Positions 1 to 4,786 of a stretch of 7,096 nt of DNA are shown one piece after another. The DNA is from Nitrospirota bacterium (lineage in GTDB: Bacteria; Nitrospirota; UBA9217), in assembly GCA_013334545.1 (NCBI GenBank), contig JAAXXJ010000147.1, positions 1 to 7,096 on the forward strand, written 5' to 3'. The notes beneath the pieces are model-generated. The model did no database searches. It was not told where the DNA came from and worked only from the letters and a program-made list of their open reading frames with translations. Made by a program: the position numbers and the translations under genes. Positions within the stretch are counted from its first letter, which is position 1; each line of letters starts with the position of its first letter.

Positions 1-254
1 CGGACGTCCACCTGGATCCAGAGCAGGCGCTCAAGGCGCATAGGGACCTCGGCGGCCGCGCCTTTGTCCCGATCCACTGGGGGACATTTGATCTCGGGCT
101 CCATAGCTGGTACGAACCGATCGAGCGGCTGGTGAAGACAGCAGGAGCGGAGAATGTGAAGATCATCACGCCCAAGATGGGGGAGGTGGTCGATGGGGAG
201 AACTACGAGAATACCTTCTGGTGGAGAACGTCGATGCAGGAAGGGACGATATGA
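1..254 (+). CDS. Metallo-beta-lactamase-fold hydrolase, C-terminal fragment (NAPE-PLD/UlaG-like)
   Basis: The reading frame is open from base 3 and ends at TGA 252-254; the 5' part lies outside the window. About 83 residues are visible. The segment DVHLDPEQALKAHRDLG followed by VPIHWGTFDLGLHSWYEP is the characteristic C-terminal block of the MBL-fold family related to N-acyl-phosphatidylethanolamine phospholipase D, RomA and UlaG. In that family the His of the IHWGTF segment is a metal ligand of the binuclear zinc site. The likely role is a cytoplasmic or membrane-associated metal-dependent hydrolase; the substrate cannot be told from this fragment. Its GC-rich composition contrasts with the AT-rich DNA starting right after its stop, so it probably marks the chromosomal edge of an accessory stretch. 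Family assignment is fairly sure, substrate unknown. Confidence 0.85.
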   Translation, partial: DVHLDPEQALKAHRDLGGRAFVPIHWGTFDLGLHSWYEPIERLVKTAGAENVKIITPKMGEVVDGENYENTFWWRTSMQEGTI

Positions 255-334
255 CCCATGGGGATTTCATGTATAGACATCCTGAAGGCTCAGGCGATTC
301 ATCAGAGTTCGAAAAGTCCCTTGTCGGTCGATTG

Positions 335-382
335 CATAATACTGTGTGTATCATGGATTTTATGATATAGGTTTTGCAAAAC
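335..382. repeat. Two palindromic sites in the AT-rich leader before the toxin-antitoxin pair
   Basis: Arms CATAATAC (335-342) and GTATCATG (348-355) pair 7 of 8 around a 5-base centre. Just downstream, GTTTTGCAAAAC (371-382) is a perfect 12-bp palindrome. Neither is followed by a T-run, so they are not clear terminators of the upstream hydrolase gene. They could be protein-binding sites or chance structure in AT-rich DNA. The rest of 255-460 holds nothing I can support. Confidence 0.3.
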
Positions 383-461
383 AACTACTTCCTGTTTGTC
401 ACAGAGTTTACATTTGACGCAACACACAAGGCATCATTCTTAATACTTCAGAATCCCTTTC

Positions 462-495
462 TTGACTTACTTTACTTATTATGGTAAATGTAAAG
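462..495 (+). promoter_or_regulatory. Candidate promoter and operator of the toxin-antitoxin operon
   Basis: TTGACT (462-467) is a good -35 box; with 17-bp spacing the -10 would be TAAATG (485-490), which is weak. The same interval has inverted arms CTTTAC (470-475) and GTAAAG (490-495), plus TTTAC (471-475) with GTAAA (484-488). A palindrome over the -10 region is what is expected for an AbrB/MazE-fold antitoxin that represses its own operon, alone or with the toxin. The boxes and arms are seen directly; the autoregulation is inferred from the family. Confidence 0.45.
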
Positions 496-514
496 CAATA
501 AGGGAGGTACCTCA

Positions 515-736
515 ATGCAAACTACGGTACGGCTCAGCTCGAAAAACCAAATCGTATTGCCCCGGGAAGCTAGAGAGGCGATGCACCTCAAGGGGAGGGA
601 TGAACTCCTGGTCGTTGTAAAGAATGATGTTACCATTATCATGCCGAAACCAGAGAATTATCGTTCTGCTCTCTCGGGTATGGGCAAGGGAGTCTATCCC
701 AAGACCCATCTCAAGAAGGAACGCGAATCGTGGTAG
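515..736 (+). CDS. vapB: AbrB/MazE-fold antitoxin (VapB-type)
   Basis: A 73-aa protein. Its first ~45 residues form a SpoVT/AbrB swapped-hairpin DNA-binding domain: TVRLSSKNQIVLPREAREAM, then LKGRDELLVVV and a beta strand VTIIMPKP. The C-terminal tail is short, polar and basic; in this family that part wraps around and inhibits the toxin. The ATG at 515 is preceded by a strong AGGGAGGT ribosome site (501-508) with a 6-base spacer. The stop TAG (734-736) overlaps the start of the PIN-domain toxin, giving the usual antitoxin-first layout and translational coupling. It should neutralise the toxin by direct binding and repress the operon. Family assignment is strong; the VapB name follows from the PIN partner. 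Confidence 0.9.
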   Translation: MQTTVRLSSKNQIVLPREAREAMHLKGRDELLVVVKNDVTIIMPKPENYRSALSGMGKGVYPKTHLKKERESW

Positions 737-1185
737 CGTCGCAATCCCTGGAGGATTTTCTAAAGCGTCACTCTTTAGTATTTCTTGATACTAGCTCCTT
801 TATCTATTTTGTGGAACACCATCCCCGCTATTCGCACGTCTGTGAAACGCTCTTCAATCGCATTGAGGCAGGAAAGACTCGAGCCTCGACGTCAACACTG
901 ACCCTCCTCGAAGTACTGGTGCAGCCGTACCGTCAAAATAATGAAGAGTTGGTCATGAAATTCTACGCTTTATTGACCAGCTATCCGCATCTCGCATGGG
1001 TCTCTATGACGCTGAATGTTGCCGACCGAGCAGCTATGCTCCGCGCAGAACACCGACTAAAGACGCCTGACTCTATTCAGGCTGCGTCAGCGATCTCTTG
1101 TGGAGCTACTGGATTTATTTGCAATGACAAGATATTTAGAAAAGTGAAAGAGTTTGAAAGTCTAATAATCAATGATTGCGTCTGA
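730..1185 (+). CDS. vapC: PIN-domain ribonuclease toxin (VapC-type)
   Basis: A 151-aa protein, close to normal VapC size, with all acidic PIN positions: D20 in LDTSSFIYF, E61 in TLLEVLVQP, D114 in TPDSIQAASA and D133 in FICNDKIF. These residues bind Mg2+/Mn2+ in family members, which cut RNA (often tRNA or rRNA) and so stop translation. The target here is unknown. The GTG start at 730 lies inside the last codons of the antitoxin (7-base overlap), with AAGGA at 716-720 nine bases upstream. The gene looks intact and active: no frameshift and no missing catalytic residue. TA modules of this kind are common in chromosomal islands and integron arrays, matching the AT-rich setting and the cassette downstream. 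Confidence 0.92.
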   Translation: MVASQSLEDFLKRHSLVFLDTSSFIYFVEHHPRYSHVCETLFNRIEAGKTRASTSTLTLLEVLVQPYRQNNEELVMKFYALLTSYPHLAWVSMTLNVADRAAMLRAEHRLKTPDSIQAASAISCGATGFICNDKIFRKVKEFESLIINDCV

Positions 1186-1200
1186 GGAGGTCGTTGCATT

Positions 1201-1315
1201 CTTCCTGTAGCTGTGCGATTGGCTAATCGGCCAGGGAGTGCGTATTTCAAACTGAAAAGATGAATGTTGCAATCGCCTAAGTTGGCATCCAACTTTCTAA
1301 ACCGCTTATGTACCT
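1201..1315. repeat. Degenerate direct repeat, copy 1 (mate at 2247-2354)
   Basis: Bases 1201-1260 align without gaps to 2247-2306, with 41 identical positions of 60 by my count. The best core is TATTTCAAACTGAA (1243-1256), identical in both, followed by A-AG-TGAA. Similarity continues with gaps through AACTT...ACCG/GCCG...GTA...CC. It contains no ORF. A small hairpin CGATT-GGCT-AATCG lies at 1216-1229. Origin unknown; it could be a remnant of a mobile-element end or of an old intergenic duplication. Confidence 0.55.
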
Positions 1316-1343
1316 ATTGAGCCGGGGACTATAGAATCATTGG

Positions 1344-2113
1344 TTAGACATCACATGACACAGCCATCTGAAAAATTCGACGTAACAACACACTTTGACG
1401 AAAGCCTTGCTGCGAAGTACGACCGCAGGATTCGCATGTTTTGTCCAAGCTACGACGCCTTGCACCAAATGATTGTGCCCTGGCTTCAAGGGCTGCCGGA
1501 AGGCTCATCCTTTCTTTCCGCAGGCGCAGGCACCGGCGCTGATATAGTCACCCTCGGCAAATACTTCCCATCTTGGAGCTTTGTCGCTGTGGATATCTCG
1601 TCCGACATGCTCAACGCATGTCAGCGCAGGGTAGCTGAAGCCGAGATGGCAAACCGAGTCACATTCTTTAATGGTCGGTTACAGGAGTATCAATCGCCAA
1701 CATCGTTTGATGCTGCGTCCTCTGTTTTCGTGGCCCACTTCATCAAGGACCGAGAAGAGAAGCTCGCTTACTTCCGTTCAATTGCTGCAAAGCTCAAGAC
1801 CGGCGGCTTGCTTATCTTCGCTGATCTTTTTGGTGACAAAAGCTCTCCTGACTTTGCGCGGTTGTTGAACGCTTGGCTGCTGTCTTATGCCTCGCTCGGC
1901 ATTTCCGCGGAAGAATTAGTTCAAGACCGCGCCCACGTCGAAAGAGACGTGGCCTTCATCCCAGAGAATGAGTTGGTTGCTCTCTTAAACGAAGCAGGAT
2001 TTTCCACTCCATTGCGGTTCTATCAAACCTATTTGTTCGGCGGCTGGGTGGCCACAAAACATGTCTAACATTGCAGTCGAAAGGGACACTCTGAAACGTC
2101 CCTCTCGGAGGCG
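1344..2113 (+). mobile_element. Solitary integron-type gene cassette carrying a methyltransferase gene
   Basis: The left junction reads G|TTAGAC (1343|1344-1349), matching the GTTRRRY core with the crossover after G. The right end is a 57-bp attC-like site (2063-2119) starting GTCTAAC and ending G|TTATTG (2113|2114). Excision would rejoin G2113 to TTAGAC, rebuilding GTTAGAC, the exact reverse complement of GTCTAAC, as required for a paired R''/R' box. The single ORF starts 11 bases inside the left edge and its stop overlaps the attC, the usual compact cassette plan. No integrase gene, attI or second attC is seen in the window. The far side of the right junction (TTATTG) does not match the core, so insertion at a secondary site or a decayed array are both possible. 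Confidence 0.72.
1355..2068 (+). CDS. Class I SAM-dependent methyltransferase, CmoA-like (cassette-borne)
   Basis: A 237-aa protein. The N-terminus HFDESLAAKYDRRIRMFCPSY resembles the HFDE..YD..I...P.Y lead of CmoA-like enzymes. Motif I, FLSAGAGTG (53-61), and motif II, VAVDISSDML with D80, form the SAM pocket. The C-terminus RFYQTYLFGGWVATK resembles the CmoA ending F-Q-x-FNFGSLVALK. CmoA itself makes carboxy-SAM for tRNA U34 modification, but cassette relatives form a broad uncharacterised group, so the substrate is open. I chose ATG 1355 over the TTG at 1340 because that TTG lies outside the cassette. No Shine-Dalgarno fits in the 11 bases inside the edge. A possible external -10, TAGAAT (1332-1337), would place transcription start near the junction, but its -35 is poor. 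Confidence 0.85.
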   Translation: MTQPSEKFDVTTHFDESLAAKYDRRIRMFCPSYDALHQMIVPWLQGLPEGSSFLSAGAGTGADIVTLGKYFPSWSFVAVDISSDMLNACQRRVAEAEMANRVTFFNGRLQEYQSPTSFDAASSVFVAHFIKDREEKLAYFRSIAAKLKTGGLLIFADLFGDKSSPDFARLLNAWLLSYASLGISAEELVQDRAHVERDVAFIPENELVALLNEAGFSTPLRFYQTYLFGGWVATKHV

Positions 2114-2119
2114 TTATTG
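2063..2119 (+). other. attC-like recombination site of the cassette
   Basis: GTCTAAC (2063-2069) fits RYYYAAC and overlaps the methyltransferase stop codon TAA. The interior folds as CGA-A-AGGGAC (2078-2087) pairing with GTCCCT-C-TCG (2098-2107), one mismatch, around loop ACTCTGAAAC. The last box is GTTATTG (2113-2119), where only G belongs to the cassette and TTATTG to the DNA beyond it. The 57-bp length is at the short, common end for attC sites. This identification rests on motif and fold, not on a model search. Confidence 0.7.
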
Positions 2120-2203
2120 TAAGATACAAACGGAAGACTGTACCGCTGCTGACAAATCGTCCTGTGCAATTAAGTAGGTGCTGAGCGGGCCCCTGGATCA
2201 CGG

Positions 2204-2220
2204 ATTTAGTGTAGAATACG
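2204..2220. repeat. 17-bp direct repeat, copy 1 (mate at 2997-3013)
   Basis: ATTTAGTGTAGAATACG here and ATTTAGTGCAGAATACG at 2997-3013 differ at one of 17 positions. The two copies bracket the operator and zinc-ribbon block (2221-2996). No gene was found in 2121-2380; apart from this repeat and the longer repeat copy at 2247 it holds nothing I recognise. Confidence 0.45.
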
Positions 2221-2246
2221 AGTTGATAATTACAGCGTGCGATGGA

Positions 2247-2354
2247 CTTCCTGAATCTGTAACGCTATCCAAGCAGACAGAGGGTCCATATTTCAAACTG
2301 AACAGGTGAACATTCCAGCATTCCAGGTCTGAACTTCGTTAGCCGTTGTAACCT
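2247..2354. repeat. Degenerate direct repeat, copy 2 (mate at 1201-1315)
   Basis: Same orientation as copy 1, at an offset of 1046 bases. The shared core TATTTCAAACTGAA lies at 2289-2302 and CTTCCTG at 2247-2253. The tail AACTTCGTTAGCCGTTGTAACC matches copy 1 with small gaps. It ends about 25 bases before the operator palindrome. No coding potential seen. Confidence 0.55.
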
Positions 2355-2380
2355 GCCTCGCTACCTATGGATGCTTCCGA

Positions 2381-2411
2381 AATACCCCTATACGGGTATT
2401 TTCGGGGTATT
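2381..2411. promoter_or_regulatory. Palindromic operator, CsoR/RcnR-family-like
   Basis: AATACCC (2381-2387) and GGGTATT (2394-2400) are exact inverted arms separated by CTATAC. A third half-site, GGGGTATT (2404-2411), is the exact complement of AATACCCC (2381-2388), so two overlapping palindromes can form. The AT-flanked C-tract/G-tract layout resembles operators of the CsoR/RcnR/CstR/FrmR repressor family (copper, nickel, persulfide or formaldehyde sensing). The last two bases run into the -35 box TTGACA, a placement suited to repression. The symmetry is seen; the regulator family is inferred, and no such gene lies in this window. Confidence 0.5.
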
Positions 2412-2439
2412 GACAGTGAAGCCTCTATCGTGTAGTAAT
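2410..2439 (+). promoter_or_regulatory. Sigma70-type promoter under the palindrome
   Basis: A perfect -35 box TTGACA (2410-2415) is followed after 18 bases by AGTAAT (2434-2439, 4 of 6 to consensus), with an upstream TG (2431-2432) typical of an extended -10. It points toward the zinc-ribbon pair starting at 2571, which would leave an untranslated leader of about 125 bases. Confidence 0.5.
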
Positions 2440-2570
2440 AATCCCATAGACTCAAGCTGTTCTTTTCTGATTCATCTCACTACCGACTTATCTGTATCAG
2501 TGATAATAAGCGAGTTGCTATTGCGCCGGACACGCTGCTGAAAGCCCTGTCCGTCCGTGAAACGCGCCCC

Positions 2571-2798
2571 ATGCACCCGAACTGCCCTTTCGACTTTCCG
2601 ATAACCTGCTCCTGCGGCAAATCCTACTCCCGCGACGCCTGGACGACACTGACTCATGATGGTGTTCAGTCCGGGTATCATGAGGGGAAGTGCCTGCAAT
2701 TCTTCGAAGATCTGGAAATGCGGCGCTGTGTCTGTGGATCCACCATGTCGGTCCCTATGCGACTGGTGAACCAGCAAGGACGCGCGAGGTCAGCATGA
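2571..2798 (+). CDS. Small putative zinc-ribbon protein (75 aa)
   Basis: I do not recognise a named family. The protein has two CxCG knuckles, C13-S-C15-G in ITCSCGKSY and C53-V-C55-G in RRCVCGSTM, with further Cys at 5 and 41; this spacing suggests one zinc site built from two CxC pairs. The composition is polar, without signal peptide or membrane segment. The ATG at 2571 is the only usual start in frame downstream of the promoter, but no clear ribosome site precedes it, and the frame stays open for about 35 codons upstream. Its stop TGA overlaps the next gene's ATG (ATGA at 2795-2798), which strongly suggests translational coupling and that the frame is real. A plausible role is metal or redox sensing or protein binding; this is not shown. 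Confidence 0.6.
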   Translation: MHPNCPFDFPITCSCGKSYSRDAWTTLTHDGVQSGYHEGKCLQFFEDLEMRRCVCGSTMSVPMRLVNQQGRARSA

Positions 2799-2983
2799 CC
2801 CATCGATGCCGGCACTGCGGAAGCGAGTTGGGTAAGGTCCGCTCCCCCCGGACGGACATAGAGTACTGCCTTCAGTGCGGCGCGGCGTTGAGCGGCGAAC
2901 AATACGAGCGGTTAGAAGGAGAAAAGGCGGCGGACGAGAACGACACCGGGTCTGAAGTTAACGACACACTCATAGATACTTAA
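2795..2983 (+). CDS. Small zinc-ribbon protein (62 aa) with acidic tail
   Basis: Two classical zinc-ribbon knuckles, C5-x2-C8-G in RCRHCGSEL and C25-x2-C28-G in YCLQCGAAL, span residues 5-28 and would bind one Zn2+. The tail of about 30 residues is acidic (EGEKAADENDTGSE) and probably disordered. The start at 2795 is supported by GAGGT (2786-2790), four bases upstream, and by the ATGA overlap with the preceding gene. A longer in-frame start at 2690 would add about 35 residues that run entirely over the upstream zinc-ribbon gene, so I reject it. Partner and function are unknown; it is likely co-expressed with the upstream protein from the promoter near 2410. Confidence 0.7.
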   Translation: MTHRCRHCGSELGKVRSPRTDIEYCLQCGAALSGEQYERLEGEKAADENDTGSEVNDTLIDT

Positions 2984-2996
2984 AGTCCTTATTGGA

Positions 2997-3013
2997 ATTT
3001 AGTGCAGAATACG
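2997..3013. repeat. 17-bp direct repeat, copy 2 (mate at 2204-2220)
   Basis: Lies 13 bases after the stop of the second zinc-ribbon gene, in the same orientation as copy 1, one mismatch in 17. The rest of the gene-free stretch 2984-3344 holds only this repeat and the REP-like element at 3141-3258; I see no RNA gene or coding region in it. Confidence 0.45.
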
Positions 3014-3140
3014 GATGTTTATCGCACCTCTAATTTATTCGGCGGCAGCCAACGAAATCCAAATGCGCATCACTATGCTTATGAACAGGTTAAAATATTA
3101 TCGTATGATGTTAGCTTGAACTGGATTGGAAGATGTACTT

Positions 3141-3258
3141 GCATCCAGGAGCAAGCGCTTTCCCCGTATCTTACGACGGGATTAGCGAGCGATTAGCATA
3201 CCTCAACTACCTTGAGGACCGAAGATTCCCTGCAGCTTGCTGCGGGGCGATTCAATAG
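3141..3258 (-). repeat. REP-like composite repeat, left copy (inverted relative to 5974-6087)
   Basis: The element has two palindromic units. The distal unit has CCCTGCAG (3228-3235), loop CTTG, CTGCGGGG (3240-3247), a stem with one wobble. The proximal unit contains CCCGT and ACGGG arms near 3163-3180. Its reverse complement matches 5974-6087: 39 of 44 positions agree over the distal unit by my count, and GCTTGCTCCTGGAT and ATCGCTCGC are identical in the other half. It sits beyond the 3' end of the leftward cluster, a typical place for REP elements. Confidence 0.75.
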
Positions 3259-3344
3259 TCATAAGGAATGCTGTTCAGCAAGATTCCGTTCACACGACGG
3301 ATCAGACTTGCTCTAGAAATACAGCGTTCCTCTATGCGGAAAGG

Positions 3345-3581
3345 TCACTGATCCGGCCGGTCCGGGATGCAGCCCTGCTCCCGCAAGCATCCGAGGATGC
3401 GGGGCGTACAGCGCTCCCCCTTGCACGGACCGCTCCCCGCGCCGGTCGCTTTCTTCAGCTCGTCGACCGTTGTCACACCGGCCTTGATCTTCTCCAGGAT
3501 CGCCTTCTTCTTGATCCCCTTGCAGATGCAGACCGGCTTGAGACCTTCGATGATCTCCTGCTCTTTCCGTGATTTATCCAC
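3345..3581 (-). CDS. BFD-like [2Fe-2S]-binding protein
   Basis: A 78-aa protein with the Fer2_BFD pattern: C18-x-C20 in PVCICKGIKKKAI and C53-x4-C58 in GPCKGERCTP, linked by the helical segment AGVTTVDELKKATGAG. In bacterioferritin-associated ferredoxin and in related domains of nitrite reductases and oxidoreductases, these four cysteines hold a [2Fe-2S] cluster used for electron transfer. Here it is a free-standing domain, presumably a small soluble redox carrier; the partner is unknown. The GTG start at 3581 has no obvious ribosome site, and the frame remains open upstream to about 3654 without another good start. It is the last gene of the leftward group, 81 bases after the SEC-C gene, with a hairpin between. 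Confidence 0.85.
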   Translation of the reverse strand: MDKSRKEQEIIEGLKPVCICKGIKKKAILEKIKAGVTTVDELKKATGAGSGPCKGERCTPRILGCLREQGCIPDRPDQ

Positions 3582-3635
3582 GTTGCGCGTCCGCAGGGCC
3601 GGTGCAGCGCCGCGCGCCGGACAATGATTTTCGTT

Positions 3636-3652
3636 GAGCTGGCCCCCAGCTC
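3636..3652. repeat. Hairpin between the SEC-C and BFD-like genes
   Basis: GAGCTGG (3636-3642) and CCAGCTC (3646-3652) are perfect inverted arms around CCC. No T-run follows on either strand, so it is not a standard terminator. It may be an mRNA processing or stability element between the two genes. Confidence 0.35.
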
Positions 3653-3662
3653 ACTTCGTGCC

Positions 3663-3848
3663 TCATGCCGGCCCGCAGTTGAGGCCGCAGGACTTTGCCG
3701 CGGCCTTCTTCTCATCCTCCGGGAGGTGGCATTTCTTGTACTTCCTCCCGCTCCCGCACCAGCAGTCATCGTTCCGGCACGGCTTTGCCACGCGGGCATC
3801 CGGGTCCTTCCCGGCCAACACGCCCATCATCCGATCAAGCAGTTTCAT
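3663..3848 (-). CDS. SEC-C zinc-motif small protein
   Basis: A 61-aa protein whose centre is a clear SEC-C motif: C29-W-C31-G-S-G-R-K-Y-K-K-C40-H41, which binds one Zn2+. The motif is known from the SecA C-terminus, where it contacts SecB and ribosomes, and from many short stand-alone proteins of unknown function. Further Cys occur at 24, 52 and 57. I set the start at ATG 3848 because AGGAG precedes it by five bases; an in-frame TTG at 3881 would add 11 residues without a ribosome site. It follows the internal REP hairpin and precedes the BFD-like gene. Domain identity is sure, function not. Confidence 0.85.
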   Translation of the reverse strand: MKLLDRMMGVLAGKDPDARVAKPCRNDDCWCGSGRKYKKCHLPEDEKKAAAKSCGLNCGPA

Positions 3849-3936
3849 TGCGTCTCCTGAAGATGAATTTCCATCGTTCAAAACAATACCACGGAAGGCT
3901 GAAAAAACCGAGCGGAAGGATCCTGGAGCGGGCGCA

Positions 3937-3966
3937 TTCCCTGCAGCGTCCTGCAGGGAGCTTCAA
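3937..3966 (-). repeat. REP-like hairpin, internal partial copy
   Basis: CCCTGCAG (3939-3946), loop CGTC, CTGCAGGG (3951-3958) form a perfect stem, extended by one T-A pair. With flanking ATT and AGCTTCAAT it matches the distal unit of the copies at 3221-3257 (same orientation) and 5974-6007 (opposite). It lies 18 bases after the NUDIX stop, between that gene and the SEC-C gene. No U-tract directly follows the stem, so it probably limits RNA decay rather than ending transcription. Confidence 0.7.
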
Positions 3967-3984
3967 TGCCGGGCGGGAAGGACG

Positions 3985-4392
3985 CTACTGGCTTCCCGGT
4001 GCGCTGGCCGACCTTCGATACTGGTCGATCACCGGGAGGTCGGCCTCGGCCCAGTCAAGGGTATGCAGTTCAACGGGCGGCAGCCACACAAGGGCCGCGT
4101 GTTCGTGGAGCGTGATATCACCGGCAACGACACTGCACCGGAAGGGGTACAGGGTGACCGTGAACGACCGATAGCGATGGGTCGTCGGTGCAAGCGGCGG
4201 TCCCACGCTGATCTCGATCCCCAGTTCTTCGCTCAACTCCCGTTTGAGGCATGCAGAAGCGCTCTCCCCGTCCTTGATCTTGCCGCCGGGAAATTCCCAT
4301 TTCAGCGGCAGGCTCATGAACTGACTCCGCTGGGTGGCGAGCACCTTTCCGTCCTGTTCGATGATGGCGCAGGCGACGTGGTAGTGGTTCAT
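3985..4392 (-). CDS. NUDIX hydrolase, MutT-like (putative 8-oxo-dGTP diphosphatase)
   Basis: A 135-aa protein with an exact Nudix box G37-x5-E43-x7-R51-E-L-x-E55-E56-x-G58-I, the Mg2+-binding helix that cleaves nucleoside-diphosphate-X bonds. The N-terminus MNHYHVACAIIEQDGKVLATQRS, with KWEFPGGKI just before the box, is typical of MutT-type enzymes that hydrolyse 8-oxo-dGTP and prevent A-to-C transversions. Length fits MutT. I prefer ATG 4392; an in-frame GTG at 4413 would add seven residues, and neither has a strong ribosome site. It lies 44 bases after the 115-aa gene on the same strand, probably in one operon. Substrate is inferred from family resemblance. Confidence 0.85.
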   Translation of the reverse strand: MNHYHVACAIIEQDGKVLATQRSQFMSLPLKWEFPGGKIKDGESASACLKRELSEELGIEISVGPPLAPTTHRYRSFTVTLYPFRCSVVAGDITLHEHAALVWLPPVELHTLDWAEADLPVIDQYRRSASAPGSQ

Positions 4393-4436
4393 GGCAGGCA
4401 AACACCGCCGCACACCGGTCAGGGGGCCTTCTTCGC

Positions 4437-4784
4437 CTACAGCGTGAGCGGCAACCCTTTCCGCACGGAATCGAAATACCGGTCCAGGAGCCCCTTGATG
4501 TCGCCGCGATAGTTCTTTGCGAGGAAATAATAGACCTTGTTCTCCCGTTCATCGGACGCACTGATCTTCAGACTGAAGGACCTCGACGCAATGTAGTATT
4601 CCAGACTGGCGTTCAGAAGCGGGAACAGGGTGCTCTTGCCCCGGATATACCGCGCCCGGTACCCGAGGTCCCGGGAGGCTTCGGGGTCAGCATATGCCAG
4701 CAGGAACCCTGCGTCAGCAAGCGCAGTATCCAGCTCTGCGGTCTTGAACGCCAGTTCTTCGGTGCCCGTCTTCTTCGCTTCCAT
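4437..4784 (-). CDS. Hypothetical protein, 115 aa
   Basis: No family recognised. The protein is soluble-looking, with no signal peptide, membrane segment or cysteine. Charged helices probably alternate with a central SLEYYIASRSFSLKISASDE stretch that could be beta strands, and the C-terminus GDIKGLLDRYFDSVRKGLPL looks like an amphipathic helix. The ATG at 4784 follows AAGGA with a 7-base spacer. The start is only two bases after the TGA of the upstream methyltransferase reading frame, so the two were translationally coupled. Coupling plus the ribosome site makes it a real gene, and a role connected with the methyltransferase is possible. Confidence 0.75.
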   Translation of the reverse strand: MEAKKTGTEELAFKTAELDTALADAGFLLAYADPEASRDLGYRARYIRGKSTLFPLLNASLEYYIASRSFSLKISASDERENKVYYFLAKNYRGDIKGLLDRYFDSVRKGLPLTL

Positions 4785-4786
4785 GG

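Noticed and set aside
269..370. A 33-codon ORF after the hydrolase gene, with GGGG five bases before its ATG.
   Set aside because: No recognisable motif, lies in AT-rich spacer full of palindromes; insufficient support for a gene.
1180..1349. A possible long attC for the toxin-antitoxin pair: GTCTGAG overlaps the toxin stop as GTCTAAC does in the cassette, and GTTAGAC ends the interval.
   Set aside because: GTCTGAG misses two of seven key bases, the sequences next to the two boxes are not complementary, and the left side of vapBC has no GTTRRRY junction.
1340..1354. TTG start at 1340 for the methyltransferase, adding five residues.
   Set aside because: It lies outside the cassette edge and has no ribosome site; ATG 1355 fits cassette organisation.
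2297..2345. ACTGAAC ... GTTAGCC as a second attC-like site.
   Set aside because: Both boxes have a mismatch, the interior does not fold into a stem, and no cassette gene ends there.
3895..3915. A T-run on the minus strand after the internal REP hairpin, as a terminator for the NUDIX transcript.
   Set aside because: The run is about 30 bases beyond the stem, and only a 3-bp stem directly precedes it.
3634..4512. A long open frame of 292 codons on the plus strand.
   Set aside because: It runs antisense over the SEC-C and NUDIX genes, which have clear domains; its composition is that of a GC-rich shadow frame.
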